DNA of 64,000 nucleotides from Stentor roeselii (taxonomy: Eukaryota > Ciliophora > Heterotrichea > Heterotrichida > Stentoridae), in assembly GCA_006503475.1 (NCBI GenBank), contig RSEH01000021.1:124001-188000 (forward strand), in the 5' to 3' direction. Made by a program: the position numbers and the translations under genes. Of the stretch, positions 20,875 through 29,557 are shown piece by piece; within the stretch, counting starts at the first letter, position 1, and every line of letters begins with the position of its first letter. The notes below the pieces were generated by a model. The model was not told the origin of the DNA and did not search any database. It saw only the letters and a list, made by a program, of their open reading frames with translations.

Positions 20875-21547
20875 TTTTATATCAGATTCAGAAAGATTGA
20901 CTGGTTGGATGAATAAGGCTTGTTTATTGTTTTAAGAGGAGGTTGGAGCGATGGGGTGAGGGAGGGAGCGGGTTGAAGGATTTTTTGGTGGGGGGGATTT
21001 TAGCGGATTTTAAGGAATTTTAAGGAATTTTGTGGGTTGGGATTTGGATAGTGAGGGATTTTTAGGAATTTTGAGGGATTTTAAATAGAGGTTAAATGGA
21101 ATAAAGTTTTTGGATGGAATGGTTATATGATGAATGGGGTATTATTCTAGATTAAAATGGAATGATATGGGATTGTAGAGATTAGGAGACTGCTTATTTT
21201 ATTGGGTAAGGGATTCATTAGAGTAATTTTATTTAAGAGGATTTCATGAAATTTGGAGTGAGTTGATGAAATAAACTTTAAGAGACTTATCATAGAATTC
21301 ATGTGAAATTCAATAAAATTCAAAAAAATCATTCGGTTTTCTATTCATATTTGAAATTTTTTTTCGATTTATTAAAAACTATTTAATCGCCTAGTAAGAA
21401 TATAAAAAATTTCAATGCGTTCAAATTACTATCATCTTTAAAAAACATATAAAATTTATACCTTTATACTTTTTAATTTTAACCAACTCATAACTATTTC
21501 ACCATAAAAGTTTTAAATTTCAATCCTATCAAATTATCATCTCAAAT
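20875..21547. other. Intergenic region with G/T-rich strand
   Basis: About 670 bp upstream of the Spen gene and downstream of the kinase at 21548. The first 230 bases are strongly G- and T-rich on the plus strand, with repeated GGATTTTAAGG-like phrases; the remainder is plain AT-rich. No coding frame is supported. Confidence 0.5.
20953..20972 (+). promoter_or_regulatory. Canonical G-quadruplex motif upstream of the Spen gene
   Basis: GGGGTGAGGGAGGGAGCGGG has four runs of at least three G with loops of 3, 1 and 3 bases, matching the standard G4 pattern, in otherwise AT-rich DNA. It lies 79 bp before the Spen-type start codon, on the strand opposite to the mRNA. A further run of G follows near 20990. 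Confidence 0.5.
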
Positions 21548-22405
21548 TTACTTGAATTTTCCAAACCATTGAGAATCTAAAACCTTTTTAGCACTCGGTC
21601 TATTTTCCGGAAGAACCTGCAACAACCCTTTAACAACTTCTGAAAACTCTTGACTACTGCCTTCTCCAACAACTTCTTTACTAAGATCAAGACTCTCTCT
21701 CATTCTGCCAAAAGGAAACTTTCCAAAAGCAAGTAAAAACATGACGACTCCAGCACTCCAAAGATCAACTTTTTCATCATAACTCCCCAGATTAATTTCA
21801 GGAGCCATATAAGGTAAAGTGCCACAAGCATCACTTGGTTTATTTTTATCAGCTTTAAAAGCTAGTCCAAAGTCAGCAATTTTAATATCAAAACTTTCTG
21901 GTTTAACAAGCAGAATATTTTCCAATTTCAAGTCACGATGAATAATTTTCCGGTCATGACAATAACTAAGTGCTTGAAACACCTGTCGCATAATGAAAGC
22001 TACTTCGCATTCAAGAAGAGTTTTACGAGTTTTAAGGAATTTGCAAAGATCTCCTCCTTCGCAATAAAAACTTGAAATGTAATAATTGTGGTCGTCTTCA
22101 AGCAGGTCGTAAATGGTGATAATGTTCGGATGTGATAAGGATCTAACCAGCTGCGCTTCCTGGATAAAGTAAGAAGACCCTTGGACTTTTTTTATTATTT
22201 TTAAGGCTCTGTATGAGGATTGTGGATGAAACAGGCTGAGAAGCACTTCGCAGGACTTCCCGATCCCTAAGAGCTGGATTGTGGTATAGTCATCTAGACA
22301 CACCTGAAGAGTTTCTCTGTCATTCGCTTTTAAATCAGAATAGTATTGGTCGATAGGAATGAATGATTCGCTGATTGTTATTTTGCGGCTTGATGTGCAA
22401 CCCAT
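21548..22405 (-). CDS. Acylated Ser/Thr protein kinase, CDPK-like catalytic domain only
   Basis: A 285-residue kinase starting MGCTSS, a probable myristoyl and palmitoyl site. The kinase core occupies about 35-283: a VAIK-equivalent lysine in ALKIIKK, HRDLKLEN for catalysis, DFG in IADFGLAF, and the PYMAPE activation-segment anchor. The glycine loop is weak (GIGKSC replaces GxGxxG), which may alter ATP binding. The activation segment DACGTLPYMAPE resembles calcium/calmodulin and CDPK kinases, but no EF-hands follow the kinase, so calcium control would need another subunit. Probable site is a membrane. The gene is single-exon and isolated by AT-rich flanks of over 480 bp on each side. Confidence 0.85.
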   Translation of the reverse strand: MGCTSSRKITISESFIPIDQYYSDLKANDRETLQVCLDDYTTIQLLGIGKSCEVLLSLFHPQSSYRALKIIKKVQGSSYFIQEAQLVRSLSHPNIITIYDLLEDDHNYYISSFYCEGGDLCKFLKTRKTLLECEVAFIMRQVFQALSYCHDRKIIHRDLKLENILLVKPESFDIKIADFGLAFKADKNKPSDACGTLPYMAPEINLGSYDEKVDLWSAGVVMFLLAFGKFPFGRMRESLDLSKEVVGEGSSQEFSEVVKGLLQVLPENRPSAKKVLDSQWFGKFK

Positions 22406-22891
22406 ATTATTATTATGGTGAAATTATTTAAGTTTTAGGTAAATTAGTGGTCTTTGATATGTTTTCTAAGCAGTTCTGAGGATTTGAAAGGTTTTTGAAT
22501 GTTTTTATATGGGTAAATATTTTGAAAAATGGTTTCAAATATTAATCAGATTGGGTAAGATGTGTTTGATATTCAGAATATTGCGAATTTTTATTACTTC
22601 AATCAAAAACTTTATTTTTTAACTTACGTAAGAACTAAAAACTCGTGCATAAGATCTTTTGAGTGAATTTTTTTTCGGAATTGTAATAAAATTTCTATTG
22701 ATTCACAGAAATTTTTCAGATATTAAGGCCACTAAATTGAATATTTTATAAGAAATCATAAGTTTGTTAGACAAATTACATAAACATATTATAAATAATA
22801 ATTTCTTTGAACTTCTAAACAATAAAATAATCTAAAATGCACAAGATCATTAGAATTACATTAATTAAATTATATCCCCCAAAATTATTAA
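22406..22891. other. Intergenic region
   Basis: About 490 bp of AT-rich DNA between two divergent genes. No frame, RNA gene or repeat that I can support. Confidence 0.5.
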
Positions 22892-23308
22892 ATGACACTC
22901 AGAGAACTCATAAACTTCAGTCACATCCAGCCAAAGTTTGACAAACTTTCCAAATCCAACTTTCAGATAATCCAGGAAAACTTTTCAAAAATCATGAGAA
23001 AGTACCTGAACTTTTCAAATTCTTCATCGTTTAAAACTCCTAAAAAGTTTGCAAAAATAAAAGAAATTACACCTCCAACTTTTCACTCAACTCCAAAGAA
23101 GAATAGTAAGAGAAAGTTAAACATAACCCCTAAAAAGCAGTTTTCATCAGGAAAAAGGTCAAAAAAAGTGTCTCAAATTTCAATCGACCCTGAAAGACTT
23201 TTTGCAACAAGTTTGAAGGTGAACTTACGAGATGTCTTTCAGGGATATGTAAGTTCTTCAGATGATTCACTTGGAGCGAAAGAATTAAGTTTCTTCTTGG
23301 TAAAATAA
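22892..23308 (+). CDS. Small basic protein, unknown
   Basis: A 138-residue very basic protein. A helical N-terminus (about 1-40) precedes a Lys/Ser/Thr/Pro-rich middle with three TPKK/TPKKN phrases (about 48-95), which could be proline-directed kinase sites and DNA-binding or nuclear import motifs. The last 40 residues are more acidic and contain SSSDDS. No domain is recognised; linker-histone-like or chromatin proteins are possible from composition only. The ATG follows ATTATTAA. It converges on the coiled-coil gene at 23389 with 80 bp between stops. Confidence 0.55.
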   Translation: MTLRELINFSHIQPKFDKLSKSNFQIIQENFSKIMRKYLNFSNSSSFKTPKKFAKIKEITPPTFHSTPKKNSKRKLNITPKKQFSSGKRSKKVSQISIDPERLFATSLKVNLRDVFQGYVSSSDDSLGAKELSFFLVK

Positions 23309-23388
23309 CTAATAAAAATTAAAAGGCTTTAGGATTAAGAGAATGATGATGCTTTTTTATGAATTTTTGATGTACTTGTTATTTACTA

Positions 23389-24543
23389 TTAATAATACGA
23401 CTCGGTTTTAGATGATTTAGGATTTTTTTGGAAATTTTTATACTCAAATTTTGGTTTTTCTTTAGGAATACCTTCGATACTATCGTAATTCCTTCTTGGG
23501 GAAAATAAACCTGTTGAGTTTTTTTCTGAGTCGTTCGTTATCAGAATTTCCTGCATTTTTGAGGTAATGAGTTCTAAGTTTTCATTGTCTTCAGTGAGTT
23601 TTTTGTTTTCTCTACTGATTTTTTCTATTTGTTTATTTAAATCAAAAGCTGTTTTTTCGTGTTTTTTAAGGTTTTCTTCAAGTCTTTCACAATTTTCACA
23701 AGTTTCTGGAACTTTTTCGATCATTTCGCTATAAAACTCGTCTTTTTCAAATGAAAAGATATCCTGAGCTTTGATTTTCTGAATAGTGTTCAAAGCTTTT
23801 CGTTCAATTTCGTTTTCTTCACTGATTTCTTGAATGACTTGCCTTTGTTTTCTGTTTTCTTCCTGGTAAAAATGAACATCTTTCTGCATTTCCTTGATTT
23901 TTTCTTTCAAATTTTCATTTTCCTGAATGATTTTATTTAAACTTTCATTTTTTTCTTTGATCTCATCGTTTTTTTCATACAAATCTTTTTTATAATTCGC
24001 GAAAAGAACAGATTTGATGACTTTTACACTTTTTTTCATGAGTTCCAAATTAAGTTCTAACCTTTCAGCCTTTTCTTCAGTTTTCTTCATTTCCCTGACA
24101 TAAAACCCAAGACAATCTTCAACATTTTTCTTGAATTCTTCTCTGATTCCTTGACTTTTTTTTAAATCATGATCAAATTCAGTACTTTCATAGTTTTTAT
24201 TGATTTTTTCCATAAGTCTTAAGTTATTTTGTTGTTCATTCTTGAGCATATCCAAAAGATTCGAAATCTCATCTCTCAGTTTTTTTTCATTGACAGTCTC
24301 GTTGATTCCATTGGTTTTCCTTTTAAGTAACGTGATGTATTCTCGCATATATCTCAATTCGACCTCATAAGTTGATTTGATTCTATTTGCAATGCCTTGC
24401 AAATCAGATTCTTCGATTTCTAGGCCGTAAGCCTTGGCCCTTGAGATAAAATCAGTTTTGTAGACCCCTGAGTTGATTTTTGTATTTGATGTCAAACTTT
24501 TTCTTAAGCTTCCTGAAGATTCAGATGACCTTTTCATCTCCAT
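23389..24543 (-). CDS. Long coiled-coil protein, unknown
   Basis: A 384-residue protein that is almost entirely coiled coil from about residue 45 to 345, with short breaks near 285. A CENCERLEEN phrase around 285 might pair cysteines or bind zinc. Such proteins in ciliates are usually basal-body, cortical or cytoskeletal scaffolds. No conserved family signature is visible. A second in-frame ATG lies two codons later. The start is 46 bp from the divergent otubain start at 24590. Confidence 0.65.
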   Translation of the reverse strand: MEMKRSSESSGSLRKSLTSNTKINSGVYKTDFISRAKAYGLEIEESDLQGIANRIKSTYEVELRYMREYITLLKRKTNGINETVNEKKLRDEISNLLDMLKNEQQNNLRLMEKINKNYESTEFDHDLKKSQGIREEFKKNVEDCLGFYVREMKKTEEKAERLELNLELMKKSVKVIKSVLFANYKKDLYEKNDEIKEKNESLNKIIQENENLKEKIKEMQKDVHFYQEENRKQRQVIQEISEENEIERKALNTIQKIKAQDIFSFEKDEFYSEMIEKVPETCENCERLEENLKKHEKTAFDLNKQIEKISRENKKLTEDNENLELITSKMQEILITNDSEKNSTGLFSPRRNYDSIEGIPKEKPKFEYKNFQKNPKSSKTESYY

Positions 24544-24589
24544 CTAGTTTATTACAGGAGAATTGATTTGGGATTAAAGAGGTGAATAA

Positions 24590-25474
24590 ATGAAAAATGC
24601 ATTTGAAAAATTGGAAGTTGGAGTCACTTTGTTTGATGATTATCCTGATACTATTTCGAAGAGCTGGATGGATATTGAGTTGATGAGAGATCTTTACCCT
24701 TATAATCAGGATTTTGTTAAAAATTTGTTGTCACTTGAAAAATCTGAGAATATTATTGCTTGGAAGCGCAGTCGTGGTGATGGTAACTGTTACTTTCGTG
24801 CAGTAATATCATCATTTTTCCTAATGATCTGCAAACCTTACTCAACAATAAGCATCCTAACCAAATTTCAGTCTCTAGTCTTCAATCTCCCAGACAACGC
24901 TGATAGTTCCGATTACACACAATCAAAATACAGAGTCTTAAAAGAACTAAGCTTTCTTCATCAGCTAAAATCCCAAGGAAACCATTTAAAAGTCTTTGAA
25001 ACTGCTTTAAACCTAGTCCAAAACAAAGATTTCGACCAAGACCTAATCCGCATGTCTCGCCTAATAACTTACAACCAACTTTTAAAATATAAAGACTCAG
25101 AAGAGTATTCGTCTTTCTTTGTTGAGGGAATCGATTTCATCAAATACGATATTCTTGGCATGGGAAGGGAAGGAGGAGACTTTTCGCTTCTTTTTCTTCC
25201 TCAAGCTCTTGAAATTCAAGTTTTTCAGTACATGTTTTACGATCAAGCTGAAACAAGTTTGCAGAAGTATCCATCAAATGTTGCACCGAATACTATCAGG
25301 ATCCGTATTATGCGAAGATCTGGCCATTATGATATTCTTGGGTCTATTCAAGAAATAGAAATTGATATGTTTTCAAATGGGTGCTTTCATTTTTGTACTT
25401 ATCCTGAGTTTTACTCACTTTTTGAGGAAAAAGCTTTTGAAAATAACTCACTGGAATCAATATTATCAATTTAA
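24590..25474 (+). CDS. Otubain-type deubiquitinase (peptidase C65), copy 1
   Basis: A 294-residue protein spanning the whole otubain fold. RGDGNCYFRAV carries the catalytic Asp64 and Cys67, the block ILGMGREGGDFSLLFLPQALEIQV matches the otubain core, and HYDIL near 246 supplies the catalytic His. The family cleaves ubiquitin chains, in animals mainly Lys48-linked. All catalytic residues appear intact, so activity is likely. It is one of two tandem copies (the other at 25983), sharing a nearly identical DNA patch in the middle. GAATAA directly precedes the ATG. Confidence 0.88.
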   Translation: MKNAFEKLEVGVTLFDDYPDTISKSWMDIELMRDLYPYNQDFVKNLLSLEKSENIIAWKRSRGDGNCYFRAVISSFFLMICKPYSTISILTKFQSLVFNLPDNADSSDYTQSKYRVLKELSFLHQLKSQGNHLKVFETALNLVQNKDFDQDLIRMSRLITYNQLLKYKDSEEYSSFFVEGIDFIKYDILGMGREGGDFSLLFLPQALEIQVFQYMFYDQAETSLQKYPSNVAPNTIRIRIMRRSGHYDILGSIQEIEIDMFSNGCFHFCTYPEFYSLFEEKAFENNSLESILSI

Positions 25475-25982
25475 TATGATCTCTGAATAGTAAATAATTA
25501 AATATTTCTTAATCATAAACAGTTCAAGTAGTTGAAATTACAATGCATGAATTGGCCTAATTACTAGAAATATATTAACTTTTCATGATTTATTTTAATA
25601 CTAAGGCTTTTTTATTTATTTTAAAGGTTACTAAAGAAAAAATTCATATTTAATTTTTTATGGAATCTTGTTTTTAACTTATTTTCAAAATATTAAATAT
25701 TAAAACAAGTAAAACTTAACTCTCAATGTTTTTGTTTAGCAAAAACTAAGCTTATCATGAAAACTAATTAATGTTATAGGATCTCAATTATGTAATCCTT
25801 ATCTTGATATAAAATTTATTAATGTTATAGGATCTCAATTATGTAATCCTTATCTTGATATAAATCAATTCTTTAAAAAGATTAATCTGAATAATTTAGT
25901 GTTAAATACCAATATCAAAGAAATTTAGAATCATTAACCTTGATTAGTTTTTCAGAAACCAATAAGGTAAGTAGTAGAAAAT
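25475..25982. other. Spacer between the tandem otubains
   Basis: About 510 bp, AT-rich, with no coding frame. It contains a perfect tandem duplication, listed separately. Confidence 0.5.
25767..25864. repeat. 51-bp tandem duplication, 47 bp identical
   Basis: The unit beginning ATTAATGTTATAGGATCTCA at 25767 repeats immediately at 25818 with 47 identical bases. The absence of changes suggests a recent event or an assembly effect. It lies 120 bp before the second otubain gene, probably within its upstream region. Confidence 0.9.
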
Positions 25983-26870
25983 ATGATTACCGAGTTTGAA
26001 AAGCAGTTCGAAAAATTAGATGTTGGAACTACTGACTATGATGAATACCCTTCAACAATATCAAAGAGCTGGATGGATATCGCTCTCATGAAAGAGCTTT
26101 ACCCTTATAATCAGGATTTTTTAAAGAATCTTGATTCACTTGAAAAATCTGATCATATATTTGCATGGAAACGCAGTCGTGGTGACGGAAACTGCTACTT
26201 CCGTGCCGTAATTTCATCATTCTTCCTAATGATCTGCAAGCCCTACTCAAAAATTGATCTTCTTGTGAAATTCAATTCATTAGTCTACAATCTCCAACTA
26301 GAAGATACAATATCCGAGTACAGTTCATCCAAAGACAAAGTCCTACTAGAACTAAGCTCTCTTTATCAGTTAAAATCCCAAGGAAACCATTTAAAAGTCT
26401 TCGAAACAGCTTTAAACCTAATCCAAGACAAAGATTTCGACCAAGACCTAATCCGCATATCTCGCCTAATAACTTACAACCAACTATTATTAAGCAAAGA
26501 CTCAGAAGAGTATTCTTTTTACTTCATTGACGGAATCGATTTCATCATTTACGACATCCTTGAGATGGGTCGAGAAGGAGGCGACTTTTCTCTTATTTTC
26601 CTCCCAAAAGGTCTAGAAATCCAGGTGATTCAATACATGTTTTACGACAAACCAGAAACAAGTATTCAGAAATTCCCTGAAATAGTTCCACCTAATTCAT
26701 TAAAAGTTCACATAATGCGAAGACAAAACCACTACGATATCCTCGGTCCAATCCAAGAGGTAGAGCTTGACATGTACTTATTCTCAAAAGGTATCTTCCA
26801 CTTCAGCTCATATCCCGATTACTACTCTCGCTTTGTCCAGAAAATTCAACAAACTATTTCCACTAATTAG
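25983..26870 (+). CDS. Otubain-type deubiquitinase (peptidase C65), copy 2
   Basis: A 295-residue tandem paralogue of the gene at 24590 with the same catalytic layout: Asp68 and Cys71 in RGDGNCYF, EMGREGGDFSLIFLP, and His250 in HYDIL. The N- and C-termini diverge more than the core, including a two-residue insertion near MYLFSK. Both copies look functional. Its TAG stop is separated by one base from the stop of the convergent CDPK gene, so the 3' ends of the two transcripts must overlap or both be extremely short. Confidence 0.88.
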   Translation: MITEFEKQFEKLDVGTTDYDEYPSTISKSWMDIALMKELYPYNQDFLKNLDSLEKSDHIFAWKRSRGDGNCYFRAVISSFFLMICKPYSKIDLLVKFNSLVYNLQLEDTISEYSSSKDKVLLELSSLYQLKSQGNHLKVFETALNLIQDKDFDQDLIRISRLITYNQLLLSKDSEEYSFYFIDGIDFIIYDILEMGREGGDFSLIFLPKGLEIQVIQYMFYDKPETSIQKFPEIVPPNSLKVHIMRRQNHYDILGPIQEVELDMYLFSKGIFHFSSYPDYYSRFVQKIQQTISTN

Positions 26871-26871
26871 C

Positions 26872-28338
26872 TTAATTGAATTTTTGAGTCATTAACAAAA
26901 TAAATTCCCTCAAGTCCACAACCCCATCTCCATTCTGGTCAACTTCCTTGACCACTTCCCGCCAGACACTTGAATCAAGTATCTGATCATTTCCTAGAAC
27001 AGTCTTAATCTCTTCAACAGTGATAAAGCCGCTGCCGTCCCGATCAAACATCTGAAAAGCTGTCTCTAAATTTGACTTAGACTCCAGATTGGTGTACTTC
27101 ATGCAGGCCGCTAAGAATTCAGTGTAGTCGATGTCTCCACTGTGGTTCGTGTCTACTTCTTTCATGATTTTTTCAACTACTTCACTTGCTTCGGACTTGT
27201 CCATTGTTTTGCGGTATTGGTCGATTAACTCGCTTTTGCTTATTCGCCCGTCACCGTTTTTGTCGATGTTTAGGAACTCTTGCTTTAGGACTTTTAACTC
27301 TTCGTGACTTATTGCTTGAGATGCTAGAAATAGGTGGACTGCGTTTTTTAACTTTGAGGAACTTGAAAAATTTGATAAGTCGATTAAAGTCGTTGATAGG
27401 TCTGGATATTCTTGGGAATTACGGAAATTCATTATCCAGGTGTGGTCTAAGGCTTGCTTTGCTGAGATTCGAGTTGATACGTCTACGGTTAGTAACTTTT
27501 GGAGAAGGTCCAGGGATTCACTGCTTAGATTGGGGAAGGAAGATTTTTCGATTTGAAGGGGATGGGTCTTAACTTGTTCAAGTATCACCCATTCATCAGA
27601 CCCTCTATAAGGCGGTCTTCCAGTGAGCATAATAAACAAAATAACTCCAACCGACCAAATATCACACTTTTCATTATACTCCCCTCTCAACACCTCAGGT
27701 GCAACATAATAAGCCGATCCAAAGCACCCACTAAGTTTCTTCCCCTTATCCAAAAAGCAAGAACTTCCAAAATCCGCGACTTTTATACTAAAACATTCTC
27801 CTTTTTCCTCAAAAAGAATATTTTCCGGTTTCAAATCACGATGAATGACGTTTTTTTCATGACAATAAGCAAGAGCCGACAATATTTGAAATGAAATTTC
27901 AGCAGCTTTTGATTCATTAAACCGTTTAAGTTGCACGATTTTATCAAAAAGTTCTCCTCCAGCGCAAAAGTCCATCGCGACGTAGAATTTCCAGGAGTCT
28001 TCAAAGATTTCATAACATTTCAAGATATTCGGATGGTCTAAAGAGGTCAGTATTGAGATTTCCTTCAACATGAACTTGGAGTCGATTTGCTGCTGGTGAA
28101 GACCCGCCTTGTGAATCATTTTTACTGCTCGCTCTTGGTTTAATGGCTTGTAAAGACAGAGTTGAACGTCGGCAAAGGCCCCTGAACCTAATTTTCTTAT
28201 GATTGTGTAGTTTGTTGATAATTTGCCTTTGGATTTGGTTAAAAAGGCTGAGGCGGAAATAGTCACGGAATCGACTGAACCTCTTTTTAGAGAGGATTGG
28301 ATTTGAGGGTCGGAAGTTTTAGAGGTTATGCAGCCCAT
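26872..28338 (-). CDS. Calcium-dependent protein kinase with four EF-hands (CDPK)
   Basis: A 488-residue CDPK of standard layout. The N-terminus MGCITS fits myristoylation and palmitoylation. The kinase domain is at 44-303 with GSGAFADV, HRDLKPEN at 166 and DFG at 189. The autoinhibitory junction is about 304-350. Four EF-hands have complete calcium loops at 359-370 (DKNGDGRISKSE), 396-407, 432-443 and 467-478. Calcium should release the kinase directly at a membrane. CDPKs are found in plants, ciliates and apicomplexans. The start lies in CCAATATAAATGG. It sits among otubain-family genes but nothing links them functionally. Confidence 0.95.
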   Translation of the reverse strand: MGCITSKTSDPQIQSSLKRGSVDSVTISASAFLTKSKGKLSTNYTIIRKLGSGAFADVQLCLYKPLNQERAVKMIHKAGLHQQQIDSKFMLKEISILTSLDHPNILKCYEIFEDSWKFYVAMDFCAGGELFDKIVQLKRFNESKAAEISFQILSALAYCHEKNVIHRDLKPENILFEEKGECFSIKVADFGSSCFLDKGKKLSGCFGSAYYVAPEVLRGEYNEKCDIWSVGVILFIMLTGRPPYRGSDEWVILEQVKTHPLQIEKSSFPNLSSESLDLLQKLLTVDVSTRISAKQALDHTWIMNFRNSQEYPDLSTTLIDLSNFSSSSKLKNAVHLFLASQAISHEELKVLKQEFLNIDKNGDGRISKSELIDQYRKTMDKSEASEVVEKIMKEVDTNHSGDIDYTEFLAACMKYTNLESKSNLETAFQMFDRDGSGFITVEEIKTVLGNDQILDSSVWREVVKEVDQNGDGVVDLREFILLMTQKFN

Positions 28339-28405
28339 TTATATTGGGTTTGTTTTTGAGGAGTTATGGGAATATGACTATTTAAAAAATACACCTTATT
28401 ATATA

Positions 28406-29557
28406 ATGTTTAGGAAACACTCAGCTCAGCAAATCGACCTTTCCGGAGATCTCTCCGAATTTAACTATATCTCCAAACTCGAACCAGCTTCATCAAGTTT
28501 TTATCTTGCAATCGGTATTGCACTATTCGAATCTTTGATCCGTTTGAAAAGCTGTCCAGAACTGACTCACAATACCTGGGTTAGTCTATTCGAAAGCATT
28601 TCAAAAACCAAGAAGACTGCAAAATTATTGCTATTGCTAGAAAAGCACCAAGAATTTAAAAGAATCGCAGAAAAAATAAATAACAGTGACCGATCAGAAG
28701 CATCAAAGTTGATAAAAAAGCAATTATCAAGTTCAGCTTCACTTTTATCAATTGATTACGGGATGAGATTTGTCTTACATCTGACAAGCACCTCAGATAT
28801 TGAGTTTATTTTGAACAACAGTTTCCAAGACTACTTGTCATTATGCAGAGAACTGCCTAATTTATTAAATGTTGGACTAGGACTGGGCCGAGGTAACCAG
28901 CTGAAGCATTTTACATCAAAAGAATCAAGTCCAATGCTTTTTGTGTACCAATTGAAAAAAGACCAGTTCTGTCTTTTATATCATAAAGCTTGCAAATATA
29001 TCGATGAAAAGCAAGCCCTCAACTATACCGACTGCTCAGTTTACCCTTTTACCTCAAAAGGCCTTCACTTTAAACGCATCCCAAAGCAAAATCAGACCAG
29101 TTTAAAAACAAACTCAGGAGAAATCATCGAATTAATCAAAATTCTTTCAGAAAACCTGAAAAACAACTTAAAAAAACCTACAAAATCTAAAATTTTAAAT
29201 AAAGTTCAAATAGTTTCAAAAGTCTTTCCACAACTGTCAGAAATGTCGGTGTTTTCTGCAATGTCTCAAAATGAAAAACTTGACAAAACCTGTGAAGAAT
29301 TGATGAAAGTGAAAAGTCCAGGTTTTGGATCTAGTTTTGCTGGGAAGACTGACTTTTATCAGACTTCTTTGATTCGAAACAAGACTTTTTCTACAGGGGC
29401 TCGAAGACAGAAGCAAAATGAGTCTCTTGAATATTATAGTAGAATATGTAGAAACAACATGGAACTTTACAAGGTTTGTAGAAATTGCAAGAAAGTAGTG
29501 AATTGCTCAGATTTTTCCTTAATGGACAATAAATTTCATAAAAAGTGTTTTGGATAA
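28406..29557 (+). CDS. Possible otubain-like pseudo-enzyme with C-terminal Cys/His cluster
   Basis: A 383-residue protein. The start is set at 28406, where TATATA precedes the ATG; an earlier in-frame ATG at 28328 lies inside the divergent CDPK gene and is unlikely. Residues about 25-210 follow the order of the two otubains upstream: PASSSFYLAIGIALFESLI where GDGNCYFRAV is expected, a helical middle, LLNVGLGLGRGNQL for the core loop, and QFCLLYHK in place of HYDIL. The catalytic Cys and His would be gone. The last 30 residues hold CRNCKKVVNC and HKKC, a probable zinc site. The relation is inferred from spacing and patterns only. Confidence 0.4.
   Translation: MFRKHSAQQIDLSGDLSEFNYISKLEPASSSFYLAIGIALFESLIRLKSCPELTHNTWVSLFESISKTKKTAKLLLLLEKHQEFKRIAEKINNSDRSEASKLIKKQLSSSASLLSIDYGMRFVLHLTSTSDIEFILNNSFQDYLSLCRELPNLLNVGLGLGRGNQLKHFTSKESSPMLFVYQLKKDQFCLLYHKACKYIDEKQALNYTDCSVYPFTSKGLHFKRIPKQNQTSLKTNSGEIIELIKILSENLKNNLKKPTKSKILNKVQIVSKVFPQLSEMSVFSAMSQNEKLDKTCEELMKVKSPGFGSSFAGKTDFYQTSLIRNKTFSTGARRQKQNESLEYYSRICRNNMELYKVCRNCKKVVNCSDFSLMDNKFHKKCFG

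Noticed and set aside
28328-28405. Earlier in-frame ATG for the otubain-like gene
   Set aside because: It would overlap the first codons of the CDPK gene; the ATG at 28406 has the TATAA-type context used by other genes.
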